A stretch of DNA of 64,000 bases from Archegozetes longisetosus (taxonomy: Eukaryota > Arthropoda > Arachnida > Sarcoptiformes > Trhypochthoniidae), in contig JAEMBT020000005.1 in the NCBI GenBank assembly GCA_018873245.2, positions 3,272,001 through 3,336,000 on the forward strand. Reading direction: 5' to 3'. A program made the position numbers and the translations under genes. Every line of letters starts with the position of its first letter. Positions within the stretch are counted from its first letter, which is position 1. Below the pieces are notes generated by a model. It was not told where the DNA came from and did no database searches. It was given only the letters and a program-made list of their open reading frames with translations. Shown here in pieces: positions 50,323 through 60,541 of this stretch.

Positions 50323-50891
50323 ATACATTGAGATAATAAGAAAAGAAAAGGAGACAAAAGGAGAGGAGATTTCATTGAATTCATTCATCGATATAATCAT
50401 TTTTTGCTATTTTTCAGTTCATTTATAATACAAGTACTTTTAAACGTTAGTAAGTCTTTCATTACTAATGCATTTTATCTTATTATCTGTGCTCTCATGT
50501 GCTATTTCTCCTTAAAAGCTTATTATTTTGCACAAAAAAATGTGTTTCATGTTTTTACGATTAATTCCACTTTTCCTAACTGTGCATAACTTAAAGAAAC
50601 AAATTTGAGAAAATGTCGATATATTATAACTTAGTATTTGGTGACGAATAAACTATTCGTATAATTGAAAATACAGAACAAAATTGAGAGAATTTGACTA
50701 AAAATGAAGTGATAGCTTTTATCTCAACTATTAATCATAGCAAATATTTTACAATTTACAAAAATGAAACTTTTATGGGTTTAGCTTCAACTCAATTTGT
50801 AGTCCATTTGATTTGTTTCTGCATTTTCAGAGTCTTCGTCATTGAACGGTCTTTTGATACCTCCTATTATTTGTAAAACAAATTAAAAGTA
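50323..50891. other. tail-to-tail spacer between the APLF-like gene and STYX
   Basis: 569 bases shared by the two convergent 3' ends. No coding sequence is supported; two short open frames here are AT-rich chance frames. I see no AATAAA for STYX on the minus strand. Confidence 0.5.
50647..50652 (+). terminator. candidate poly-A signal of the APLF-like gene
   Basis: AATAAA 325 bases past the stop codon and about 240 bases short of the STYX stop on the other strand. Confidence 0.45.
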
Positions 50892-51873
50892 TTAATTCAT
50901 AAACTGACTGAGTATTTCAGTGTTTCTATTAATACCATCTGAGGAAAGAGGAATTCCTCTGGCCTGAAGAATTGGTTCGTATTCTTTCAGTTGATGACGA
51001 AATCCTTCGTTCGGAAAAATACAGAACCTCTTCCTTTGAACCACTCGAATAGCTTGAACCGAAGTGAGGTTTAGTTTTTCCATTACATATGCGATGACAA
51101 GAGCAGCGCTTCGCGATATGCCTGCGTTCCCGTGGACTAAAACACTGCCCTTTTTAGCCAAACACTGGTCTATGAATTGAGTTACCTTTTGATCAAAATT
51201 AGATCAATTGTTAGTTTTCAAAATCTGATCTACTTTGAAAACTAAATCAATTCTTAATTTTGAAAATAAATCAGTTATTTTCAAAACCAGATCAATTCTA
51301 AGTCTTCAAGATTATGGTCAATCAATAAGAAATTACAGAAGGGAAGTATTGAATGATATTCTGCGTTGGAGTGTCAGCGATGTTCAGAGTTAAGTAATGA
51401 TATTTATCTGGAAATGATGGTCGGATCCAATGGGATTCGATGTCTTGACGAATGCATATTATGTGAGTTATGCCACACCTCTCCAACTGATCGAACTGAT
51501 ATTGAAAGCAAACAATATATAGTCATATGAAATATGTATTAATCATTAGATATGCAATTAATTATGGAAAACCTTTGCTTTAAGAGCAGATGCGTAAGGA
51601 CCTAACCATACGTGAGGTACTATTTCTTGCATTTCTCGTCTCATATGATACTCCCATTCCTTCAATTAAATCAATCGTAAATCACATTATTGTCCATATG
51701 ATTACCAGACTTACAAAATTAGTCGAATTGTCCAGATTTAAAGCGTTGTTCCTTTCATTATCGTTTATGTCTTCGTTCATGTCCTCGTTGATGTTGCCGT
51801 CATTAGGATAATAATTAATTCTACTATTACTAGAATTTATTAATTCTGTACTATTTTGCAACGGATTTGTCAT
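50892..51873 (-). CDS. STYX, catalytically inactive dual-specificity phosphatase
   Basis: Four exons in phase: 51873-51715, 51659-51573, 51495-51337 and 51185-50892; 232 residues. The phosphatase fold is clear: EWEYHMRREMQEIVPHVWLG, GITHIICIRQDIES, LNIADTPTQNIIQYFP, then the P-loop HGNAGISRSAALVIAYVME. In active dual-specificity phosphatases the P-loop is H-C-x5-R; here Gly replaces the nucleophilic Cys, exactly as in STYX pseudophosphatases, which bind phospho-proteins such as ERK or the F-box protein FBXW7 without dephosphorylating them. The Asp of the general-acid loop (IADTP) is kept. The first 53 residues are Asn/Asp-rich and unlike the short vertebrate N-terminus. ATG 51873 is the first in-frame Met. 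The last intron carries a tandem repeat. Confidence 0.92.
51186..51336. repeat. degenerate tandem repeat inside STYX intron 3
   Basis: Units of about 22 bases such as AGATCAATTNTTAATTTTGAAAA occur four to five times, some as RATCWRTTATTTTCAAAA. They fill most of the 151-base intron. Confidence 0.7.
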
Positions 51874-52224
51874 TTCGTTCAATAAATATGAGTCCTATTT
51901 ATGAAATAACTTAATTAATAATACGAACAATCATACAAACAAATCGTATACAAAGTGGTCAGCAAATTAATTCATTATTCAATTAAATGATGAAATGCTT
52001 TATTTACACTCGATTTGAGAAAATTGTTTCAGCAATTGTTTGCATTACTCCAATCATAACTCTTTATGAATAAAGATTTCGATTGGCTGCTTTCCAGTCA
52101 GTTTTATTTGCGTTCACTGCTTAGGTAATAAGGAATGACACCCCGCACTTTACCGATGCTATGCACTAATTGTTTAAAATACTTCAATTTAGATTCAAAT
52201 TTGCGTTCGTTTTACTAAACCTTT

Positions 52225-52320
52225 ACGTTAGGTTAGGTTATTTAAATTAGGTTAGGGGATGGCGCGCGTAGCGCTCTAGGTATAGACGATTATTACTGGT
52301 TACACAATTGAAACACATGT
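52225..52320 (+). repeat. TTAGGT-headed dispersed repeat, copy A
   Basis: Starts GTTAGGTTAGGTTA, repeats TTAGGTTAGGGG, then GGCGCGCGTAGCGCTCTAGG. It shares the block GTAGCG-y-TCTAGG and the TTAGGTTA head with the reverse complement of 58715-58800. GC-richer than its surroundings, which suggests a small transposed element rather than a telomere. Confidence 0.5.
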
Positions 52321-53597
52321 CTCCCTAATACCTAGACTAGGAGTAAATACGACGAGCTGCAAAGCTAACACTTATCTAAGGATTCAAATAGTCACCGAGT
52401 GGTATTCAGTGTAGAGGTGTTTGCATTTACTAAAAACTTGTCAACTATCTTCTCGAGCCACTTGTTGAAAGATGAGTAACAGCAATGATAAGCATCAAAT
52501 TTTTCACACTTTACTAAAGACAGAATAAAGTTTAAGTAAGGATGTGACAGTCGTCTCTATGTTGATTGATAGCAAAGTTGAGCTTTTGTTTTCTATCTGA
52601 CGGGGGAATACCGAAGTTTAAAGTGACACATCGAAACCATTCCCAATGCTTATTCGAAAGCATGTCTAAAGTTATCCATTTTTGTCTTCAGCTCTGTCCT
52701 TTCTGTGATCGGGTATGCAAATAAGGCTTTTGGATTACTGTAATTTTTGTCGAGTATACAACACTTTGGATGCTCGATTGCGGACTAGTCGGTGCTCAAA
52801 GCAACTAATTAAGCAGTATATCGCAAGTTGAGACATGCTTTTGAAGATGAAACAAGAATGGTATCAATCGAGACCTCACTTTTCTTTTTCAATCAATAAG
52901 CTGTTCGTTAATTTATAATTAATCTGACAAAAGAATTGTGTTAGATGCGAACTCATTTAAATTCAGCCTTGGTTATTTTTAGTATTTCACCGCAATTCAA
53001 GTAAATTATCTAAAACGACATTTCCTTAGATCTATACAAAAAATGGTTGTGAAAACTTGAAAAAAGAATCTGAAATTAGAGTTAGAACTTGAAATTTTAA
53101 GAAATTAATGACGAGGAGATGAACCGGTATGGGCTGCCAAATTTTTTGTTGAAATAATTGATAATGCTTCATCGGAACTATAATTTAGTTGAGAAGTCCT
53201 AGCAAGACACGACAAATATCTAAAGCATGCTATGTTCACTAATTTTACTAAAATTTCTGATGTCTCGTCCTATTGATCATCATTGTAAGAGTTTCAAACC
53301 ATGCAGGAGTTGCGTTGATTTTAGTTCAAAAAGTAGTTTAACAAAACTTCATAAAGTTTCGAAATAATTTTAAGCAAATCTAAAAAGAATTAAGTGACTT
53401 TTTATTAGTTATCTGTTTAGAAGATATTATTTTTGTGGAATTTTTGAAACTTAATCAAAGTTTATATGATTTGATTGAAATGACATATCACTTGAAGTTT
53501 CGGTGTAAAACTATTAAAACTATACAATAGACTGATTTTAGTTGTGGTTAACTTTTATAACAGAACATGCGGATCAAATTAATAGTAGTTTTTCACT

Positions 53598-53603
53598 TTA
53601 TTG
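53598..53603 (-). terminator. poly-A signal of TBCB
   Basis: AATAAA on the minus strand 55 bases past the TBCB stop. Confidence 0.6.
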
Positions 53604-53657
53604 TATCTTATATTTAAAATCAAATTAGTACAAAATGAGTCTTAAATTAAACTAATT

Positions 53658-54361
53658 TTATTCGTCAAAATCGATAGATATTTCAGGAAAGTCTCCAACT
53701 GTTAGATCATCAGGTCTGACAAAACCTCCATATTTAGGCTGACACTCGAAATAACGAGTTCCATCAACAGATCCATCATTTTTACCCAAAGGTTCGTCAT
53801 ATTTGACTCCAACCCAAAGACCAGGTTTGAAATGAGTGTTTCCGACGAACATAACAGTAGCTCGACGTTTAGGCGCACCCTTAACGCAAACTTCACACCT
53901 CTGACCAACTTTGATATCGGTTGTAGTCTGATCGACATTCGCGTCGTTGTCGTCACTCTTTGCAAATCTCCCAATTTGTTCTTCATTTTGAAGGCCAAAA
54001 CTGAATCATTTCTCTTTTCATATTCCTGTTGACTTAACTCAAACTTTGGGACTTGAGACAAGTCATCGAATGGACTGCTAATCATATTGTTGTCAATAAC
54101 ATGAATTCGCACTTTGTTTTGATCTTCACTCAAATAACTATTTAGTTGTCTTTGGTCGTCATCTAGTTGAGTGATTGTGTCTCCGTTTGGGGCTAAAACA
54201 GACAAATTCATGGTGTGATGCGAGGCTCCGGTTATTAATTCAAGTTTTGCCTTCAGTTCACCTATCGTTAAATTTGATGCAAATCTTCTTTCGCTCACAA
54301 ATGAACTGTTATTTGTTGTGATTTCGCACAAAATCGTCTCATTATTCACTATTTCACTCAT
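53658..54361 (-). CDS. tubulin-folding cofactor B (TBCB), one-base frameshift in this sequence
   Basis: Intronless. TBCB cooperates with TBCE to handle alpha-tubulin during tubulin assembly. The first half (ATG 54361) is an intact ubiquitin-like domain ([31 protein letters not shown]) and a linker ([20 protein letters not shown]). The second half is a full CAP-Gly domain: [59 protein letters not shown] and TVGDFPE, ending in DFDE. The halves are in different frames: reading must shift by one base near 53955-53964, at GCAAAGAG, where one base appears missing. No intron explains it without deleting conserved sequence. About 235 residues if the frame were continuous, the usual family length. Absence of introns plus a break could mean a retropseudogene, but only one lesion and high conservation favour an assembly indel or very recent mutation. 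Confidence 0.88.
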
Positions 54362-55221
54362 TATTCTACTGTTTAAGTGATTATTAATTATTTGACTCGT
54401 GATTACAGCTTAATTTAAAACAGATTTAACTCGTGTTCACAACTTTCAAATAGAGAAATGTTTTGTTTTTGACAACTGATTGTCTCACATATCACGCAAT
54501 CATTTACTAAACCAATCGTTTGCTTCCATCTGTTGGGGTTTTGTTCCTAGAATAAAGTTTAACTCAAACTTGACAAGATTGGCGTCTATTTTAATTAATA
54601 AATAATTTGATGCACTGATTAACTTTGTTGTTAGACTACACAAAATTTTTACTATTTAAATCATACCGCCGATTAGGAGATAGGGAACACAATTTCTCCT
54701 TTATTGTTGCCCCTTTAAGGACTATTACTTCGATAATAATTTGTTCATAGCTGTAGCCAACGAGAAGGCTAGGTTATGGCACCTTGAAAGGCTTTTCAAA
54801 ATTGAAGTGTAGGTCTTTATTGAAAGAAGTTGCTACAAAGACTTTGAAGTAGTATTTAAGAACTAAAAATTGATTGTCACAATGAACAGAAGCAGCACTG
54901 TAACGTTTCAAAACTCATAAATCAAAGTTAAGTACATTTGAATCACACGAATTGTTCAATTTTTGTATTTTAATCAACTAAATTATCTAATGCAATAAAA
55001 TAATCAAAAATTTCAAATAAAATATTGTAAAACATCTGCAATGAAATAAAGATTTGAAGTGTTTTGAATTTTGATTGAATTTGGACTGACCTAACTGAAA
55101 AATTTCAGATTTCTAGACTCCCCAAACCTATGGCAATGTTCTCTTTGGATAATAATTTCTTTGAGAGCCACTCGTATTCTTTAGCAAAATATTTCTACGA
55201 TTTCTTTATCCTTCTTCATAT
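54362..55221. other. intergenic, no feature seen
   Basis: AT-rich spacer upstream of TBCB and downstream of the RING pseudogene. No exon or clear repeat. Confidence 0.5.
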
Positions 55222-55924
55222 TCATTGTCTAACATCACTTTCTTCTTCATCTGAAAAATTTCTCGAATCTCTGTAATTATCATTAACTGAGTCGATCGAT
55301 TCAAGAAATGGTAACGATTCGATTGAAACTTCGCTCTCTTCATTATCCTGATTATCATTGAAACTACTAATGGCACTGATTAAAGACATGTGCGTTGGAT
55401 TTAGTTCTCTTGAGATCGATTCCGAACGATTGATGAGTTGATCGAGTCGTTGGCGCTCTGTATCCAAGCTTAGTATTTATTGCTTAATATCATCTGCACT
55501 TCTGGCTTTTGATTGATTGAGTCTGCAATTGAATGCTTGTAGATCTTCTACAATATTATCCTTTTGTCGGCGCGTTTGATTCCTAATAGCCATAAGCTGA
55601 ACGAATAGGAACATGCCATTGACTTTAATCTCTTCAATCGTTTCAGTGACTGATATTTATTCGAACAATTCATCAGAGATTATATCAAAGATTATATTGT
55701 AGTAGATTTGATGACAAGACAGACATCGGTTGTAATAAAGAGCTCATTGATGCAACTAAAACAATATTCGTGAAGACATGTATCAGTGAGGGGTCGCTTA
55801 GATATGATGTCCAAACGAATAGGACATTCAGTTTAGTTTTCAGCACCGAACCTGTTATCTTTGTTGTTACTATTAAACCATTATCTGATCCATTGGAGTC
55901 ACTGAAGGACTCGCTGTTCTTCAC
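55222..55924 (-). pseudogene. decayed RING-finger / coiled-coil protein
   Basis: In reading order on the minus strand: a RING-like segment at about 55830-55700 (CPIRLDIISKRPLTDTCLHE, then YCFSCINEL) in which the second Cys is Arg and the last Cys pair is degraded (TDVCLVIK). Then, after frame changes, a helical stretch (AIRNQTRRQKDNIVEDLQAF) running into an in-frame stop at 55480-55478, then continuation in the same frame (LDTERQRLDQLINRSESISR) to a stop at 55222. The RING spacing resembles Topors-type C3HC4 fingers, but I cannot name the parent gene. Substituted zinc ligands, frameshifts and the stop show it is dead. A functional parent copy is presumably elsewhere in the genome. Confidence 0.7.
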
Positions 55925-57019
55925 ATTTTAAACAAATCTAATGATTCGACTCATATCAATCTAAGGATGCAATTGTTTTGTTTAAAGAAGACTCAACAGT
56001 AAAAATTAGTGCAGCAACAATATTGACTTGGCCTGTGCTGGACTTGTACTGCAAGGCTTGATTTTGTATTAATGCACACGTACTGTTATGTTATGATATG
56101 TTTAGTCCGATTCAAATAAATATCATTTCAAGTGACAACAATACAGGCAACAAACCGTGTAAAGACAAAATTAGATTTTAAAAACAGTTAATTGACTATA
56201 ATTGATAATAGCTAAAGTTTACTTCATTTAAATAATATATCAAAACTGTCAAACAATAAGACCTGTGGGTAGCCTAAAGAATGAGAAAAAAATATGCTTC
56301 CATTCAATTCAAATATGATAATAAATTAACTAAAAGCACATAATAACCAGTAACGATTTAGCTTTAGTTGAATATCCTTCGTATTGTTGAAGTCACATTT
56401 CGGGTGAGTTAATACAGATAAAGGAAGACCTAATCTAAGCTTATATTATGTTATCGTGGAGCGCGATTGGTAATAATAAGGAGTGGGTTCTCATTATTTT
56501 CGTTGTTTAAACATAGACTACTAGTTGTATGTGAGCTCGATTTACAACGACGCTGAGTTAGTATATGAAAACAGAAAAGCTCTTCAAATGGTTATCCTGA
56601 TGATTCTTGAAGAATCAAATTCCATTCCTTTGAATACTACAATAAAACTTGCTTTAACGTGTACTTAAGTGGATTTTAATAATTAATAACTGTTAACCTG
56701 TTTTTCTATCAACTTTTATATTGTTTTTAAAGAGCACTTCAAAGTTAGACGAGTTTTACTGCAATTAATTTTAGTATATCAGTATATATTTTGAAACATC
56801 ATCTTAGTTTACCTTCTTTTAATGAATGAATACTAACCTCTGAATTTTGTATTATCTCGAAAAAATTTTTTCAATTATGAAGTTTTTGCTTAGATTTTGA
56901 GAGAATTTCAAAAAGTATTGTTAGGACTAGAATCATGTTAAATTATTGAGTGAAACAGAATTATCAGTCTGAGTAACTTATATTTGATCGTAAAATAGTT
57001 TTTCGACAAATTAAGGAAT
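55925..57019. other. intergenic, no feature seen
   Basis: AT-rich spacer before the kinase gene; it should contain the kinase promoter. No exon or notable repeat. Confidence 0.5.
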
Positions 57020-58398
57020 ATGTCTGAAAGAGATCCATTTGGGAACAACGAGAACTCTCACGGTTCACGAAAAGCCAGAGGAGGAACTTTTTCAGAATCC
57101 AGATCCAGATCTCCGAACACGTCAATTCCTCCTTCGTCTACTTATTCGTGGTGTGGGTCGGCAACACCACCACAAACATCAACACCAATCAGTGGAAAAA
57201 CAAAACTCAGAGTTTCTTTTGGAGATAACATCGATCCTGACTCGCAACTAACCCCAGGGACAGATAGAGCCGCCAGTGATAGACACTCTAGACTTTCAGG
57301 CTGTTTCAGTGAAATGCAGGACAGGTTTGAAAAGAATTTAGAATTGAGTTCTTCAGTTGCCTCAGAGTTCTACAGATCAAGTGCGGGTCCGAGTAGCAGC
57401 AGTTCTAGCTCTAGATATCATAATATCGGTACTTTAGATACTACGGATCCCACTTTAGATTGGCCGGTCACTGACTCAGAAAGAGAAGAACTCAAAGCTG
57501 TCGGTATTATATTCACGGGTGAAGAAAGAGGGCAAGTGATAGGCGAGGGAGCATTCGGTCAGATCTGGAGGTGTGAGAAAATGATGGCTGATGGAAAAAT
57601 GAAAGAGTTTGCTTGTAAAAAGGTTGCGCTCAAACGCTATATGATTGAGAACAAAACACTTAAGAGAGCGCAACAATTATTGATCAATGAAATGAAAGCG
57701 CATCAGTTGGCACATCATCAAAATGTGGTGAAAACAGAATATGTTCATCATATATATGACCGCCAATCGAAATATCCTCATCCAATCACAACACTTATAT
57801 TTATGGAGATGTGTGACGGAGACTTAGCTGACCTGATGCGTTATCGACGATCAATGACTGAACCGATTGCTGCCAGATGGTTTCATCAAATAGCAAAAGC
57901 TTTGCATTATCTTCATGGAATTAGTATCGCGCACAGAGATATCAAACTGGCGAATATCTTGTATAAAATAGGACCAGAAGGTGGCTATTGTTTCAAATTG
58001 ACTGATTTTGGTTTAGTCCAGATTTTTGAAACTAAAGGATCGACTTCTGGCAGTTTTTTGAGTAAGACATATATAGGTACTGAAGATTATATGGCACCTG
58101 AAATCGAGGGCAAAATCCTGAAGACCAATACGACCCCTTCGTAGCCGATGTTTATAGTCTTGGTGTTTGTCTTTTGCAAACCATGAAAACAATGTTCAAG
58201 TCGTTAGTCGGAAAGTTTAGTAAAGATGAGATACAGGACACCGATAGAAGGGTAAAAGGAATGAGTAGTGAATTAAAGGACTTGTTGCGTAAAATGCTTT
58301 CTCACGACCCTACTTATAGGTTGACTATGAATGCAGTTTGTGGTCATCAATGGCTCGCTAAGTATCCTTACGATCCGGGGTTTGTTGAGCTGACTTAA
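57020..58398 (+). CDS. Ser/Thr protein kinase, intronless, one-base frameshift in this sequence
   Basis: ATG 57020 begins MSERDPFGNN. Residues 1-165 are Ser/Pro-rich and likely disordered. The kinase domain follows: glycine loop VIGEGAFGQIW (from residue 173), lysine in FACKKVALKRY (about 200), catalytic loop AHRDIKLANIL (His305-Asp307), DFG (Asp329), and APE (359-361). All catalytic residues are present, so it should be active. Just after APEIEGK the frame runs to a stop at 58144, while a frame shifted by one base gives YDPFVADVYSLGVCLLQTMK and continues through the C-lobe (MSSELKDLLRKML, DPTYRLT) to the stop at 58398. One base is missing near 58115-58122. About 460 residues if continuous. 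I cannot place it in a kinase subfamily with confidence. Like TBCB it lacks introns; a retrocopy or an assembly indel are both possible. Confidence 0.8.
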
Positions 58399-58714
58399 TC
58401 TTTAAAGATCCAATCATTTATTATTAGGTTTGGTTTATATAAAATTTTGTTTTTGAAAACTAAGTATTTTTGATTTGAAACAAAATTTCAGAAATTATTT
58501 GGTCGTTTGATTGAGTTATGAGTCTGGAATCTTTCCTACGACGAGTTTAGACAATGAAGCGAAGGTATATTGTTTATAGAAATTGGTTAATTGTAAAATT
58601 CAGTCAAACAATTGTTATCGCTTAACTAAAGTTTCTGATTTCTAGAGTCAATGGTCTTTGTTTAAAATACTCTTCATCTCACTTTGAGCTACTGGTTATA
58701 CTTCGGTTTATGCT

Positions 58715-58905
58715 TGATGTAGGGTTTGGGTTTAGGTACTTACGTGATTATCACTATAATGTTGTCCTACGCCTAGAACGCTACATGCATCATTTACCAT
58801 ACATAACCTAACTAAACTAAATGTATTGCCAATACCGATATTTAAGGCTAAGTTAGTTAGGTTAGGTCGGGAGAGTGGTGCGAGGCATGGTGGAACATTG
58901 TACGG
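58715..58905. repeat. TTAGGT-headed dispersed repeat, copy B, inverted pair
   Basis: Contains CATAACCTAACTAA and, about 60 bases on, TTAGTTAGGTTAGGTCGGG, i.e. two TTAGGT heads pointing away from each other. The left arm, read in reverse complement, shares TTAGGTTAT, GATG, GTAGCG-y-TCTAGG with copy A at 52225-52320. Confidence 0.5.
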
Positions 58906-60472
58906 TAAGTTACCATCAGTATAATACTCATATAAGTGTCGAATCCCTAAATATTACATGAATCATAGACCGAGCTTTTTTATTGAAAAATCTTTGCTGA
59001 AAATTAAGTCAACGAAATCCAGGACAAAAAGTGATAAAATAGTGCTAGTTTATCAAGACTTCAATTTTGGATAACTTTGAACATGCTTTGCTGCTTATCA
59101 TAGTTTCTGTCATAAATCTTCTTCAGTCAGCTGTAGTATCGAGCAATTGTAGTAAAGACACAGTACTGTATCGGAGTTGGCTATATAGATGCGCTTGTCG
59201 TGTAAATCTTGAATTAATTAAGTATAAATATATGCTAATCTTCCTAATCAAAGAGGTTAATCATTTTAAACTGTTCAGATTATATTTGTCAGCAAAGATG
59301 AAACATACGTTTGCATGAGTCGTATCAATGCTGTTCGCTATACAGTTTAAAAGTCAATCCGGATTAATCTTGTCTTTAGCTCAGGGGATCGGACTAATCA
59401 CAAGCTTAAGGTATGAAATATATTGACACCGTTATTCATCAGTCTTTAGTTATCTATATTTGAATTTACACTCAAAAACTTAGTCATTGATAGCAACCCA
59501 GAAGTGGTGCGTTGCGATGGCACGCTTTTCATCAGATCATAATAATGAAGATATTTAAAAGCTCATGGAATATCCAATATAGTAGTCAAAGCACATATGA
59601 AATCAAGTTTGGCAGCAAATGGACGCGCGTGACATAGCAACGGCCTTTTCTCGTTGCTATCGTCAATCATTAAATCTTCTGCTGTACAGTATTTTTTCAT
59701 TGTTTTTATTCAATTGATTGCAGATGTTTCTTATCATTGAGAGAAGTGTGCATCGAGTCATCTGGTTTTATATTGATATAGAGTTTAGACAGATTCTAAG
59801 TTGAGAGAGCTGAGAGAAGTTGACAGTCTTGCATTAGTTTGATACTCAATTATTATTTGGGTCGTTTTGACGTTCAAATGTATGGCTAATCAAATTTTGA
59901 GGTTTTGAATATTGCGTTCAATTAGTGTTTGATTAAGCTGAGAGCTGAAAAGTTAACCTGAGGCCTGAAAAAGCGCGCTTCAAAATAAGTATAACTTAAA
60001 CCACATTATTCATGAAAGCCATTTAAGCTCTTTATTTGAAGACCCAGATTAAAATTAAATACAAATAAATACAAAAATATGATCAATTTTACAAAAATAA
60101 AAAATGTAAACAGTTCTGGTGAAAGATGATAGAATTATTGGTTTTAGATATCCGGATAATCTTACATAAAATTCAACGCCTACTCACAAGTCAATGTTCA
60201 CTGAACTGAAAAGCTTTATAAACTTGTTTGAAACTGAATATTGTTGCGAATCACGTTCAATAATATGACAAAACATTAGTTAAGACGATCATTGTTCCTA
60301 TATTTAGCGTGGAATAAAATGAAGTATTTTGAGCGTGATTTGCAACAATATCAGAAGAATCTATGTTCTCAAACGCTCACTCAGTTATCAAAGTTTAATT
60401 GTGTAGAAAAATATTATGATTTGAATGATTAGTTAATGTTTTCTGACTTATTATTAGTCTTATTACATTGAG

Positions 60473-60478
60473 TTTATT
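60473..60478 (-). terminator. poly-A signal of the NPC2-like gene
   Basis: AATAAA on the minus strand 64 bases past the stop codon. Confidence 0.6.
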
Positions 60479-60541
60479 TAGGAAATGGTCAAAAAAAGTC
60501 AATATTAAATCTGAATGCATTAACTTATTGTGAATGTATTG

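Larger units (their letters stand above)
51874..53657. other. intergenic between STYX and tubulin cofactor B
   Basis: The two genes are both on the minus strand, so this spacer holds the STYX promoter and the TBCB 3' end. A GC-richer patch with TTAGGT motifs at 52225-52320 is listed separately. No exon is seen. Confidence 0.5.
58399..60541. other. intergenic between the kinase and NPC2-like genes
   Basis: The two genes converge. The interval contains a TTAGGT-type repeat (listed) and otherwise AT-rich sequence. The open frame at 59067-59318 has no recognisable feature and is not called. Confidence 0.5.

Noticed and set aside
52225..52260. Telomere repeat array
   Set aside because: Only four TTAGGT-like units with interruptions; far too short and flanked by ordinary genes.
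53900..54010. Tiny intron to explain the TBCB frame change
   Set aside because: The only GT...AG options are 44-48 nt and either give the wrong phase or remove residues conserved in TBCB.
59067..59318. 83-codon frame between the kinase and NPC2-like genes
   Set aside because: Starts with a plausible hydrophobic stretch but lacks Cys pattern, splice partners or similarity; likely chance.
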